From: Nevskia sp. | GTDB lineage: Bacteria; Pseudomonadota; Gammaproteobacteria; Nevskiales; Nevskiaceae | DNA length: 64,000 nucleotides | NCBI GenBank assembly: GCA_021732745.1 | Contig: JAKFUK010000001.1 | Span: 880,931 to 944,930 of the forward strand | Direction of reading: 5' to 3' | Shown here: one piece after another, positions 15,358-24,766 of the stretch | How positions within the stretch are numbered: position 1 is the stretch's first letter | How the letters are laid out: each line of letters begins with the position of its first letter | Program-made: the position numbers and the translations under genes | The notes under the pieces: generated by a model | Seen by the model: the letters and a program-made list of their open reading frames with translations, nothing else | Databases searched by the model: none | Told to the model about the DNA's origin: nothing

Positions 15358-18300
15358 GCCGCTTCCACGCGGCGAGCTTCTCAAAGCCGAGATAGACCAC
15401 CGGTGTGGTGAACAGGGTCAGCAACTGGCTCAGCAGCAGGCCGCCGATGATGGCGATGCCGAGCGGCTGGCGCAGCTCGGAGCCGGTGCCGAGGCCGATC
15501 GCCAGCGGCACGGCACCGAACACGGCCGCCATCGTGGTCATGGTGATCGGCCGGAAGCGGGTCAGGCAGGCTTCGAAGATCGCCTCGCGCGGCGTCAGAT
15601 TTCGCGTGCGCTGGGCGTCGAGCGCGAAGTCGATCATCAGGATGGCGTTCTTCTTGACGATGCCGATCAGCAGGATGATGCCGATGATCGCCACCAGCGA
15701 CAGTTCCATGTCGAAGGCCAGCAGCGCCAGCAGCGCGCCGATGCCGGCCGATGGAATCGTCGACAGGATGGTCAGCGGGTGGATCCAGCTTTCGTAGAGC
15801 ATGCCGAGCACGATGTAGACGGCGAGCAGCGCGGTCAGCAACAGGATCGGGAAGGCTTCAAGCCCGCTGGCGAACAGCTTGGCGCTGCCGCCGAAGGCTC
15901 CGCGAATGCTGCCCGGCATCTGCATTTCGGCCATTTCGCGCTGGATCAGCGGCTCGACCATCGGCAGGGTGATTCCGGGGGCCAGGTTGAAGGTCAGGTT
16001 GACCACGGTGAACTGGCCTTCGTGGTTGATCGACAGCGGCGCGGTGCCGAACTCGTAGCGGGCGACGGCCGACAGCGGCACTGCCGCGCCATTGCTGGCG
16101 ATGACCTGCACGCGGTCGAGCGCGGAAGGATCGCGCTGCTCGTCGGGCGTGGCTTCGAGGATCACCCGGTACTGGTCGGTCTTGTCGTAGAGCAGCGCGA
16201 TCTGGCGCTGGCCAAAGGCGTCGTAGAGAGCTGAGTCGATGTCCGCCGGGCGCAAGCCGAGCCGTGAGGCGACATCGCGGTTGACCACCACATTCAGTTG
16301 CAGCGCGCCGGTTTCGAGATCGGACGACACATCGCGCAGCTCGGGCAGCTTCTTCAGGCGCTCGACAAGCTTCGGCGTCCATTCGTAGAGATCGGCGGGT
16401 TCCGAAGCGCTGAGCGCGAACAGGTACTGCGAGCGTCCGGCGCGGCCACCGGCGCGCAGGTCTTGCAGCGCCTGCAAGTACATCTCGACCCCTTCCACCT
16501 TCTGGGACTTCGGCCGCAGCCGCTCGATGACTTTCTCGACATTGGTCCGGCGGCCGTCTTCCGGTGTCTTCAGGTTGATGAAGATGCGCGCCGAATTCGA
16601 GGAACCGCGATTGCCGCCAACGAAGTACACCGCCGAAGCGACATCGGGATCGGCGAGCACGATGTCGGCGAGTTGCAGGGTCTTGGCGGTGATCGACTCG
16701 AACGAGGAATCCTGAGCGCCGACAATCGAGCCCTGAATGAAACCGGTGTCCTGCTGCGGGAAAAAGCCCTTCGGCACCACGGTATAGAGCCAGCCAGTGA
16801 CGAACACCGTGGCCAGCGTGAACACCGCCATGATCCGGGTGTGGCGCAGCGTCCATTCCAGCCCGGTTCGGTAGACGCGCAGCATGGCGTCGAGCCCGGC
16901 TTCAAGACCGCGCTCCAGCCTGCCCGGCTGGCGATCGTGCTTTTCGGCACGCAGGAAGCGGGCGCACAGGCTCGGCGTCAGGCTCAAGGAAATGAAGCCG
17001 GACAGCGCCACGGCGATCGCCAGCGTCACCGAAAACTCGCGGAACAGCCGCCCCGGAATGCCGCCGAGAAACAGGATCGGAATGAAGACCGCGATCAGCG
17101 ACACGGTGATCGACAGCACCGTGAAGCCGATTTCGCGCGCGCCCTTGATCGCCGCTTCGCGCGGCTTCATGCCCTGCTCGATATGGCGAACGATGTTCTC
17201 GATCACCACGATCGCGTCATCCACGACGAAGCCCACCGACACCGTCAGCGCGATCAGCGACAGGTTGTCGAGGCTGTAGTCGAGCAGCCACATGCAGGCA
17301 CAAGTCGCCGCCAGCGCCAGCGGCACGGTGACGCCGGCGATCGCGGTGGGCACGCCGCGACGCAGGAACATGAACATCACCAGGATCACCAGCGCGGTGG
17401 ACACCACCAGCGCCACCTGCACCTCGTGAACGGAGGCGCGAATGGTTTGCGTGCGATTGGCCTGGATCGAGATTTCCACGCCTGGCGGCAGGCTGGCGCG
17501 AATGCCTGGCAACTGGGCCAGGATGGCATCGACGGTTTCGATGACATTGGCATCGGCCTGCTTGCGGATGAACATCAGCACCGCGCGGCGGCCGTTGTAC
17601 CAGCCGAGCAGGCGGCTGTTTTCCTGGCCGTCGATGACCGTCGCGACTGCCGACAGCGGAATCGGCACCCCATCGCGCATGGCGACGATGGCATTGCGGA
17701 AGTCCTCGACCGTCGCCAGTTGGTCGTTGGCCTCGATCACCCAGGTCTGGTGCTCGTCGCCGAGGCTGCCCTTGGAGCGGTTGACAGTCAGGCCGTTGAT
17801 CGCGGTGCGGATGGTGCCCAGCGACAGGCCCATGCGCGACAGCGCCGCCGGATTGGCCTGGATGCGGATCGCCGGCTTGGCGGCCCCGGAAATCTGCACT
17901 TCGGCAACGCCCTTGACCTGGGAAAGTGTCGGGCTCAGGCGGGTGTCCGCGATCTCGTAGACACGGTCGAGGCCGAGATTGTCCGAAGTGATCGCCAGAA
18001 TCAGCACCGGCGCGTCGTTGGGATTGGCCTTGCGCCAGGTCGGCGGCGTCGGCAGCCCGGCCGGCAGATCGGCCAGCGAGGCATTGATGGCCGCCTGGAC
18101 ATCGCGCGCAGCGCCGTCGATGTCGCGTGAGAGATCGAACTGCAAGACGATCGTCGCGCTGCCGAGCGCCGACGACGAGGTCATCTCGTTGACGCCGGGA
18201 ATCTGGCCGAGCCGGCGTTCCAGCGGCGCGGCCACCGTCTGCGCCATCGTCTCCGGCGACGCCCCAGGCTGCTGGGTCGACACGAAGATGATCGGGAATT

Positions 18301-18421
18301 CGACTTGCGGCAGCGGTGCCACCGGCAGCCGGAAATACGCCAGCAGGCCGATCAGGAAGATGCCGATCGCCAGCAGCGAGGTGCCGATCGGCCGGGCGAT
18401 GAATGGGCCGCTGAGGCTCAC
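15302..18421 (-). CDS. RND multidrug efflux permease, MdtC/MuxC type
   Basis: 1039-residue inner-membrane proton antiporter of the HAE1 class, second permease of an MdtABC/MuxABC pump. It begins MSLSGPFIARPIGTSLLAIG (TM1) followed by the porter domain (FPIIFVSTQQPGASPETMA), contains the VGFVVDDAIVVIENIVRHIE segment with the proton-relay Asp pair in TM4, and mirrors this in the second half (GIVKKNAILMIDFALDAQR, TITMTTMAAVFGAVPLA). Start is GTG 18421. The last 17 or so residues (RSGFIRTSHAAPENTSG) are encoded by the palindromic element at 15290-15357 and are not family sequence. A type-A palindrome separates it from the first permease. Confidence 0.92.
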   Translation of the reverse strand: MSLSGPFIARPIGTSLLAIGIFLIGLLAYFRLPVAPLPQVEFPIIFVSTQQPGASPETMAQTVAAPLERRLGQIPGVNEMTSSSALGSATIVLQFDLSRDIDGAARDVQAAINASLADLPAGLPTPPTWRKANPNDAPVLILAITSDNLGLDRVYEIADTRLSPTLSQVKGVAEVQISGAAKPAIRIQANPAALSRMGLSLGTIRTAINGLTVNRSKGSLGDEHQTWVIEANDQLATVEDFRNAIVAMRDGVPIPLSAVATVIDGQENSRLLGWYNGRRAVLMFIRKQADANVIETVDAILAQLPGIRASLPPGVEISIQANRTQTIRASVHEVQVALVVSTALVILVMFMFLRRGVPTAIAGVTVPLALAATCACMWLLDYSLDNLSLIALTVSVGFVVDDAIVVIENIVRHIEQGMKPREAAIKGAREIGFTVLSITVSLIAVFIPILFLGGIPGRLFREFSVTLAIAVALSGFISLSLTPSLCARFLRAEKHDRQPGRLERGLEAGLDAMLRVYRTGLEWTLRHTRIMAVFTLATVFVTGWLYTVVPKGFFPQQDTGFIQGSIVGAQDSSFESITAKTLQLADIVLADPDVASAVYFVGGNRGSSNSARIFINLKTPEDGRRTNVEKVIERLRPKSQKVEGVEMYLQALQDLRAGGRAGRSQYLFALSASEPADLYEWTPKLVERLKKLPELRDVSSDLETGALQLNVVVNRDVASRLGLRPADIDSALYDAFGQRQIALLYDKTDQYRVILEATPDEQRDPSALDRVQVIASNGAAVPLSAVARYEFGTAPLSINHEGQFTVVNLTFNLAPGITLPMVEPLIQREMAEMQMPGSIRGAFGGSAKLFASGLEAFPILLLTALLAVYIVLGMLYESWIHPLTILSTIPSAGIGALLALLAFDMELSLVAIIGIILLIGIVKKNAILMIDFALDAQRTRNLTPREAIFEACLTRFRPITMTTMAAVFGAVPLAIGLGTGSELRQPLGIAIIGGLLLSQLLTLFTTPVVYLGFEKLAAWKRRRSGFIRTSHAAPENTSG

Positions 18422-18446
18422 GGTGCCGTCCTGAGAGCAAAAGCGA

Positions 18447-18540
18447 TCTCACGCGGAGAACGCGGAGATCGCAGAGAAAAGCCAAGAAAGAGAAAAATGC
18501 TTTTGCCGTTCTCCGCGTTCTTTGCGTTCTCTGCGTGAGA
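18447..18540. repeat. Large palindrome type A (simple copy)
   Basis: TCTCACGCGGAGAACGCGGAG at 18447-18467 faces CTCCGCGTTCTTTGCGTTCT... ending TGCGTGAGA at 18540. The arms consist of 9-10-bp units (ACGCGGAGA-like). It lies between two coupled-function pump genes, so it is probably transcribed with them. Confidence 0.8.
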
Positions 18541-18557
18541 CAAGGCTGTTCGGGCGC

Positions 18558-21500
18558 TCATGCCGACACCGCCTCCGGTACCGCGCGGAAGCGCTTTGCC
18601 AGCTTGTCCATCGCCAGATAGATCACCGGTGTGGTGTAGAGCGTCAGCATCTGCGACAGGATCAGGCCGCCGACGATGGCGATGCCCATCGGGTTGCGCA
18701 GTTCGGAGCCGGCACCCGATTCCAGCGCCAGCGGCAGCGCGCCGAGCAGGGCCGCCATCGTCGTCATCATGATCGGCCGGAAGCGCAGCAGTGCGGCTTC
18801 GAAGATCGCTTCATGGGGCGGCTTGCCGTGATCGCGTTCGGCCTCCAGCGCGAAGTCGATCATCATGATCGCGTTCTTCTTGACGATGCCGATCAGGAGC
18901 ACCACGCCGATCAGCGCCACCACCGAGAAGTCCTGTCCGGTCAGCAGCAGCGCCAGCAGCGCGCCGACGCCGGCCGACGGCAGCGTCGACAAGATGGTGA
19001 TCGGGTGGATGTAGCTCTCGTAGAGCACGCCGAGCACGATGTAGATCACCAGGATCGCCGCCAGGATCAGCCAGGGCATGCTGGCCAGCGAGGTCTGGAA
19101 TTCGGCAGCCGTGCCGGAAAAGCTGCGCTGCACGGACGGGGGCAGGCCGATGCTGGCCTCTGCCGCCGCGATCGCCGGCAGCGCTTCGCTCAAGGACGTG
19201 CCGGGTGCCAGATTGAACGACAGCACCGCCGCCGGCAGCTGTCCCTGATGGCTCAGCACCAGCGGGCCGCGCGCCGTGGTGGCGGTGGCGACTGCCGACA
19301 GCGGCACCAGCGCGCCGGTGTTCGACTTCACATAGAGCTGATCAAGCGCATCCGGCCGCTTGCGGAATTCCGGCGGTACTTCGAGCACCACGCGGTACTG
19401 GGTCACCTGGGTGAAGATCGTCGTCACCTGACGCTGGCCAAAGGCGTCGTACAGCGCATCGTCGATCGCCTGCACCGGCACGCCGAGCCGCGACGCGCGA
19501 TCACGCTGGATATCCAGTTTCAGATACAGGCCATCGGTCTGCTGCTCGGTGGTGACATCGGCGAGTTCCGGGCGCGCTTTCAGGGCCGCGATCAGCTTCG
19601 GCGTCCATTCGGCCAGCTCTGCCGCATCGAGGCTGCGCAGCACGTACTGGTACTGGGTGCGGGCGATGCGGCTGTCGATTTGCAGATCCTGCACCGGCTG
19701 CATGAACAGGCTGATGCCCTCGACACCCGCCGCGCGGTCCTTGAGCCGTTCGATCACTTCGTCGGCGGAAGCATCGCGCTCGCTGCGCGGCTTCAGCACG
19801 ATGTTGATGCGGCCGGTGTTCAGGGTCGGATTGATGCTGCCGCTGCCGACGAAGGCGGCGATGCTCTGCACATCCGGATCGCCGCGCAGCGCTTCGGTCA
19901 GCGCGAAAGTCCGCGCCTTCATCGCCGGAAACGAGATGCTGGCTTCGGCTTCGGCCACGCCGACGATCACGCCAGTGTCCTGCTGCGGCAGCAGGCCCTT
20001 GGGAATCGCGACGAACAGCAGGCCGGTCGCCACCAAGGTGATGCCGAACACGGTCAGCGTCTGATTCGGGCGCGCCATCACCCAGCGCAAGCTACGTTCG
20101 TAGCCGGACAGCAGATTGGCGAACTGCCGTTCGGTCCAGTCGAAGATCGGTCGACCGGGCGCACCGTGCTTCTCGCCGGGCTTTTCGGCCTTCAGCAGCT
20201 TGGCGCACATCATCGGTGTCAGCGTCAGCGATACCAGTGCCGAGATCGTCACCGCGATGGTCAGCACCAGTGCGAAATCGCGGAACAGCCGGCCGATCAC
20301 GCCGCTCATGAACAGCAGCGGGATGAACACGGCGATCAGGCTCACGGTCAGCGACACCACGGTGAAGCCGATCTGCTTGGCACCCTTGCGCGCTGCGGTT
20401 TCCGGGTCCTCGCCGTCCTCGATGTAGCGGACGATGTTCTCGATCATCACGATCGCGTCGTCGACGACGAAGCCGGTGGCGATGGTCAGCGCCATCAGGC
20501 TTAAGTTATCCAGCGAGAAGCCGCACAGCGACATCACGCCAAACGTGCCGATGATCGACATCGGCAGTGCCACGCTCGGGATCACCGTCGCCCACAGCTT
20601 GCGCAGGAACACGAAGATCACCATCACCACGAGGGCGATGGTCAGGAGCATCGTGAACTGCACGTCGTGCACCGAGGCGCGGATGGTTTCGGTGCGGTCG
20701 GCGAGGATCGTCACCTTGACCGAGGCCGGGAAGCTGGCGGTCAGTTGCGGCAACAATTTCTGGATGCGCTCGACGGTCTGGATGATGTTGGCGCCCGGCT
20801 GACGGCGGACATCGACCAGCACGGCGCTCTTGGCATTGACCCAGGCCGCCAACTGCTCGTTCTCGACCCCTTCGATGACATTGGCGACATCGCTCAGCCG
20901 CACCGGCGCGCCATTGCGGTAAGCGATGATCACCGGCTTGTATTCGTCTGCCGAGACGATCTGGTCGTTCGAGCCGATGGTGAAGCTCTGCTTCGGGCCG
21001 TCGAAGGTGCCTTTCGGTGCGTTGACATTGGCTTCGCGCAGCGCGACGCGGATATCGCCCAAGCCCAGTTGCAAGCCGGCCAGCGCCGTCGGATTGGCCT
21101 GGATGCGCACCGCCGGCCGCTGGTTGCCCTGGATCGACACTAGCCCGACGCCGGACACCTGCGACAGCTTCTGCGCCAGCACCGAATCGGCGAAGTCGGC
21201 GACCTGGTTCTGTGGCAGAACCTCGGAAGCAATCGCCAGTTGCAGGATCGGTGCATCGGCCGGGTTGACCTTGTTGTAGACCGGCGGATACGGCAGATCG
21301 GCCGGAAGCGTGCCGCGCGCCGCATTGATCGCCGCCTGCACGTCCTGCGCGGCGTTGTCGATGTCGCGATCGAGCACGAACTGCAAGGTGATCGTCGACA
21401 GGCCGTAGGACGAATCCGAGTTCATCGAGGCCAGCCCGGCGATGGTGCCGAACTGCCGCTCCAGCGGTGTCGTCACCAGCGATTCCATGACCTGCGGGCT

Positions 21501-21662
21501 GGCGCCGGGCAATTGCGTCGAGACCTGGATGGTCGGGAAATCGACATTCGGCAGGGCCGAGATCGGCAGCCCGCGATACCCCAGCGCACCGAGCAGCAGC
21601 ACCGCGATCATCAACAGCGTGGTGGCGATCGGGCGGGAGATGAAGGGTTCGGAGACGCTCAC
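18558..21662 (-). CDS. RND multidrug efflux permease, MdtB/MuxB type
   Basis: 1034-residue RND permease, partner of the one at 15302; the MdtB/MdtC type pumps work as heterotrimers. Visible marks are MSVSEPFISRPIATTLLMIA (TM1), 'VDFPTIQVSTQLPGASPQVM', ATGFVVDDAIVMIENIVRYIE in TM4 with the Asp pair, and GIVKKNAIMMIDFALEAERD in the second half. Start is GTG 21662; the C-terminus (MDKLAKRFRAVPEAVSA) ends normally. Transcribed after the fusion-protein gene, from which it is separated by a composite palindrome at 21674-21890. No outer-membrane channel gene follows, so TolC or an equivalent must be encoded elsewhere. Confidence 0.92.
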   Translation of the reverse strand: MSVSEPFISRPIATTLLMIAVLLLGALGYRGLPISALPNVDFPTIQVSTQLPGASPQVMESLVTTPLERQFGTIAGLASMNSDSSYGLSTITLQFVLDRDIDNAAQDVQAAINAARGTLPADLPYPPVYNKVNPADAPILQLAIASEVLPQNQVADFADSVLAQKLSQVSGVGLVSIQGNQRPAVRIQANPTALAGLQLGLGDIRVALREANVNAPKGTFDGPKQSFTIGSNDQIVSADEYKPVIIAYRNGAPVRLSDVANVIEGVENEQLAAWVNAKSAVLVDVRRQPGANIIQTVERIQKLLPQLTASFPASVKVTILADRTETIRASVHDVQFTMLLTIALVVMVIFVFLRKLWATVIPSVALPMSIIGTFGVMSLCGFSLDNLSLMALTIATGFVVDDAIVMIENIVRYIEDGEDPETAARKGAKQIGFTVVSLTVSLIAVFIPLLFMSGVIGRLFRDFALVLTIAVTISALVSLTLTPMMCAKLLKAEKPGEKHGAPGRPIFDWTERQFANLLSGYERSLRWVMARPNQTLTVFGITLVATGLLFVAIPKGLLPQQDTGVIVGVAEAEASISFPAMKARTFALTEALRGDPDVQSIAAFVGSGSINPTLNTGRINIVLKPRSERDASADEVIERLKDRAAGVEGISLFMQPVQDLQIDSRIARTQYQYVLRSLDAAELAEWTPKLIAALKARPELADVTTEQQTDGLYLKLDIQRDRASRLGVPVQAIDDALYDAFGQRQVTTIFTQVTQYRVVLEVPPEFRKRPDALDQLYVKSNTGALVPLSAVATATTARGPLVLSHQGQLPAAVLSFNLAPGTSLSEALPAIAAAEASIGLPPSVQRSFSGTAAEFQTSLASMPWLILAAILVIYIVLGVLYESYIHPITILSTLPSAGVGALLALLLTGQDFSVVALIGVVLLIGIVKKNAIMMIDFALEAERDHGKPPHEAIFEAALLRFRPIMMTTMAALLGALPLALESGAGSELRNPMGIAIVGGLILSQMLTLYTTPVIYLAMDKLAKRFRAVPEAVSA

Positions 21663-21673
21663 TTGCGGCTTTC

Positions 21674-21890
21674 CTCACGCAGAGAACGCGGAGACGCAGA
21701 GAACCGCGAAAAGCAATCTTCGCTGGTCTCTCCTCTCCCCTCGGGAGAGGGGTTGGGGGTGAGGGACTCCGTTCTAGCCGAGTGCTCGCTTCGGGCGGAG
21801 TCCCTCACCCAACCCTCTCCCGGGGGGAGAGGGCTAGTGCGCGTGTTTGCTTCACGCTGTTCTATGCGTCTTTGCGTTCTCTGCGTGAGA
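21674..21890. repeat. Type A palindrome with a type F palindrome nested inside
   Basis: Outer arms CTCACGCAGAGAACGCGGAG (from 21674) and GCGTCTTTGCGTTCTCTGCGTGAGA-like sequence ending at 21890. Inside, about 21729-21832, a second inverted repeat runs from CTCTCCCCTCGGGAGAGG to CCCTCTCCCGGGGGGAGAGG, with GAGTCCCTCACCC-type sequence on both inner flanks. The same type F palindrome occurs by itself at 30627-30782. Confidence 0.75.
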
Positions 21891-21915
21891 TTGCTGTTTA
21901 TAAGCGCGCTCACGC

Positions 21916-23163
21916 TCACTTGCCCTTCAGCTTCTTGCCAGCTGCAGAATCGGCTGCCACCACCGGCTCATCCTTCGCCTCACGAATCTTCGAGCCCGGC
22001 TGCAAGCGGTACTGGCCGTCGGTGACGATGCGATCGCCGTCGTTCAAACCGCTCGCAATCAAGGCCGTGCCGTTCTCGCTGCGGGCGACCTTGATGTCAC
22101 GCTTCTCGGCAATCGCTACGCCCTTGTCGTCCTTGGCCACCACGTAGACGAAATCGCCATCAGGCCCGCGCTGCACGGCGTTGGCGGGGATCACCAGGCC
22201 GTTGGCTTCGGTGCGTACCAAGAGCCGCATGTTGACGAACTGGCCCGGCCACAGCGCCTTGTCGTCGTTGGCGAACGTCGCCTTCATGCGAATGGTGCCG
22301 GTGGTCTGGTCGATCTGGTTATCGATCACCGTCAGTTCGCCTTTGGCGAGCTTCTTCGCGTTGTCGCGATCGTAGGCCAGCACTTCCAGCCCCTGCCCGC
22401 CGGCGGCGCGGATGTCGCTCAGGCTCTGTTCGGGCAGCGTGAACACCACCGAAATCGGGCGGATCTGGGTGACCACGACCAGCCCGCCGGTGGTCCCGGC
22501 ATCGACCAGATTACCGACATCGACCAGCCGCAAGCCGGTGATGCCGCTGATCGGAGCCGTGACCCGCGCGAAGCCCTGCGAGATGCGCGCGTTCTGCACC
22601 GCCGCTTCGTTGGCCTTCACGGTGGCTTCGAGCTGGGCGACGGTCTGCGCCTGGGTGTCGAGCTGCTGCTTCGACACATAGCCATCGCCGACCAGTTCCT
22701 TGAAGCGTTGCAGGTCGCGCTTCGCGGTGTTCAGCAGCGCTTCGTTCTGCCCCTTCTGGGCCTGCGCCTGCTGCAACTGGGCGTCGAAGCTGCGCGAGTC
22801 GATCTGCGCCAGCAGGTCGCCCTTGTTCACTTCCTGACCTTCGTCGAAAGCCACCGACAGCAGTTGCCCGCTGACCTGCGGCCGCACGGTGACGGTGTTG
22901 AACGCAGTCACGGTGCCAAGGCCGTCGAGGTAGATCGGCACGTCGCGGCGGGTAACGTCGCCGAGGGCGACCGGGATCGGGCCGTCGAAATCGCCGCCGC
23001 CGCCGCGACGGCCGCGCCGACCGCCAGGGCCACCGGCACCGCCGCCCTCGCCTGCCACCGCCTTGCCGGCGGCCGCGTCAACGGCCGGCGACTTCAGGAA
23101 AAAGAACCATCCGAGCACGGCGATCACGCCAAGACCCAGCGCGATCGCGACGACTCTGCGCAT
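21916..23163 (-). CDS. RND periplasmic adaptor (membrane fusion) protein, MdtA/MuxA type
   Basis: 415-residue adaptor joining the RND permeases to an outer-membrane channel. Order: N-terminal membrane anchor/signal (MRRVVAIALGLGVIAVLGWF), a Gly/Arg-rich linker at about 30-65 (GGAGGPGGRRGRRGGGG), lipoyl half-motifs (GTVTAFNTVTVRPQVSGQLL and ARVTAPISGITGLRLVDVGN), an alpha hairpin (QLQQAQAQKGQNEALLNTAK) and beta-barrel domain. I start at ATG 23163 because GGAG lies 9 bp upstream; a TTG five codons earlier is also in frame. First gene of the pump operon. Confidence 0.9.
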   Translation of the reverse strand: MRRVVAIALGLGVIAVLGWFFFLKSPAVDAAAGKAVAGEGGGAGGPGGRRGRRGGGGDFDGPIPVALGDVTRRDVPIYLDGLGTVTAFNTVTVRPQVSGQLLSVAFDEGQEVNKGDLLAQIDSRSFDAQLQQAQAQKGQNEALLNTAKRDLQRFKELVGDGYVSKQQLDTQAQTVAQLEATVKANEAAVQNARISQGFARVTAPISGITGLRLVDVGNLVDAGTTGGLVVVTQIRPISVVFTLPEQSLSDIRAAGGQGLEVLAYDRDNAKKLAKGELTVIDNQIDQTTGTIRMKATFANDDKALWPGQFVNMRLLVRTEANGLVIPANAVQRGPDGDFVYVVAKDDKGVAIAEKRDIKVARSENGTALIASGLNDGDRIVTDGQYRLQPGSKIREAKDEPVVAADSAAGKKLKGK

Positions 23164-23388
23164 GCTTTGTTGCTCCAAGTATCGAAAGGGAAAGCGGTTT
23201 TCGCTCAGGGTTCGGGAGAACGCCGTGGCCGCTTTGACGCTCCGTGGCGGAAATCCGTTCCACGGGCGCGGTTAAAAACTGTTGCGCTACCTTGCTTGAG
23301 CGAGCCCATTCCGGGCAAGTGTTCAGCAGGTGAAGTTCGGTAACGACGCCTTGTCGACCGTAGCAGCGAACGTGCCGCCGACAGCCGA

Positions 23389-24111
23389 TCAGCCGAGCGC
23401 CGGATTCACCACCAGTGCGGCCAGGAGCCCGAGTTCGACCAGCTCGATACCCGCACCGAGCGCATCGCCGCACTGGCCGCCGAGCCGGCGCTTCAGGAAC
23501 AGTCCCCAGGCGGCGATCAGGATCGGCGCGATCAGCAATCTCGGACTGAGCCAGACGCTGGCCGCCACCAGTGTTGCCGCCCAGACCAGCATCGCCACCG
23601 GCTGACGCTGCCAGGCAAAGCGATCACCCATGCCGCCATGCAGCGGCGGCAGCCACCAGACCCAGATCAGCGGCCCGAGCCGCGACCAGGCCGGGATCAG
23701 CAGCAGCGCGGCGATCGAGCTCACAGGCAGCAGCGCCAGCATCGTGAACTTGGCGAGCAGCAGCATCACCAGCGCGATCACCCCGAAGCTGCCGAGGTGC
23801 GGGTCTTTCAGCACTTCCAGAAAGCGCTCGGGCCTGCTGTGTGCAGCGCCCAGCGCGTCGGCCAGATCGGCCAGTCCGTCCAGATGCAGGCCGCCGGTGA
23901 CCCAGGTCCAGAGGCCAAGCAGCAGCATCGCAGCGAACATCGGCGGCTGACCGCTGGCGACCAAGGCCAGGGCGACCAGCAGCGCGCCGATGATCAGGCC
24001 CACGGCCGGGAACCAGACCGCGCAGCGGGTCAGGTCAGCCGGCTCGAAGTCGGCCACCTGCGGCGTCGGCAGGCGGGTCAGGAACTGGGTGGCGAGGATC
24101 AGGCCGCGCAT
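23389..24111 (-). CDS. cobS: Adenosylcobinamide-GDP ribazoletransferase
   Basis: 240-residue integral membrane enzyme that joins alpha-ribazole (phosphate) to adenosylcobinamide-GDP, the last assembly step of cobalamin. Family marks are ATQFLTRLPTP at the start, the metal-binding GGLHLDGLADLADALGA, DPHLGSFGVIALVMLLLAKF and about six membrane segments. Start ATG 24111; the frame is open to 24150 but those 13 codons come from the palindrome at 24122-24190. Last gene of the cobalamin operon, separated from cobC by that element. Confidence 0.93.
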   Translation of the reverse strand: MRGLILATQFLTRLPTPQVADFEPADLTRCAVWFPAVGLIIGALLVALALVASGQPPMFAAMLLLGLWTWVTGGLHLDGLADLADALGAAHSRPERFLEVLKDPHLGSFGVIALVMLLLAKFTMLALLPVSSIAALLLIPAWSRLGPLIWVWWLPPLHGGMGDRFAWQRQPVAMLVWAATLVAASVWLSPRLLIAPILIAAWGLFLKRRLGGQCGDALGAGIELVELGLLAALVVNPALG

Positions 24112-24121
24112 GGCGATTCCC

Positions 24122-24190
24122 GTAGGTCCGGATTCATCCGGACGGCGCATCGGTCGAGAAAGGATAGCCTCCGGATGAATCCGGACCTAC
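24122..24190. repeat. REPIN-like paired hairpin, stem type B (copy 2)
   Basis: GTAG + GTCCGGAT-TC-ATCCGGAC-like arm (24122-24142), 27-nt spacer, mirror arm ending CTAC (24170-24190). Same stem as the element at 15290, different spacer. It sits between cobC and cobS inside the operon. Confidence 0.9.
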
Positions 24191-24196
24191 GGGTCG

Positions 24197-24766
24197 TCAT
24201 GGTGGCGGCCGCAGCGCCAGCAGCACCGGATCGTCGCCTTCCGGCAGCAGGAACGTGATCGCCGTTGCCGGCGGCACCGCGATCCGCCAGTGATCGTCGA
24301 TGCGCAGCCAGGCTTGCAGCAGCACGCGGATCACGCCGCCGTGAGTCAGGCACAGCCAGTCGCCGTCCGCGCCACTGGACTGCCAATCGGCCAGCGCGCC
24401 AAGCACGCGGCGGCGGAACATCGGTAGCGCTTCGCCATCGGGTGGTGCCAGATTTTCCGGATCGCGCTGGAAAGCCGCGTAACGCTCGCCGTCACTGGCC
24501 ATGACCTCGGCGGGCGTCATGCCCTGCCAGCCGCCGAAGTGCATCTCGCGCAACGCGTCGATCACCCGGCAATCCGGCTGCACGGCCTGCGCGAAGTTGC
24601 GGCAACGCTGCAAGGGCGAGCTGATGACACCGTCCCAGCGCTGGCCGTCGACCGCCCGCTGCATCGCCGCCCAGCCCGCGTCGCTGACCGGCGGATCGAG
24701 CTGCCCCCAGAGCACGAACGGCCGCTCGTCGACCGCGCCGTGGCGCAGCAGGGTCAGGCTCAGCAT
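24197..24766 (-). CDS. cobC: Alpha-ribazole phosphatase (histidine phosphatase family)
   Basis: 189-residue phosphoglycerate-mutase-fold enzyme removing the 5' phosphate from alpha-ribazole phosphate or adenosylcobalamin phosphate. The catalytic RHG box (LLRHGAVDE) is at residues 7-15, SSPLQRC near 49, the acid/base Glu in [11 protein letters not shown], and the second catalytic His in [11 protein letters not shown] near 140. ATG at 24766 overlaps the cobT stop. Within a cobalamin operon between cobT and cobS its role is clear, although the fold alone would allow other phosphomonoesters. Confidence 0.88.
   Translation of the reverse strand: MLSLTLLRHGAVDERPFVLWGQLDPPVSDAGWAAMQRAVDGQRWDGVISSPLQRCRNFAQAVQPDCRVIDALREMHFGGWQGMTPAEVMASDGERYAAFQRDPENLAPPDGEALPMFRRRVLGALADWQSSGADGDWLCLTHGGVIRVLLQAWLRIDDHWRIAVPPATAITFLLPEGDDPVLLALRPPP

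Noticed and set aside
16298..20504. Two very long plus-strand open frames (610 and 660 codons) opposite the RND permeases
   Set aside because: They are complements of strongly biased high-GC coding sequence, rich in His/Arg/Gln/Asp with no recognisable domain. The minus-strand permeases explain the region fully.
24112..24150. Upstream extension of CobS
   Set aside because: These 13 codons are encoded by the REPIN-like element at 24122-24190. The CobS family begins at ATG 24111.
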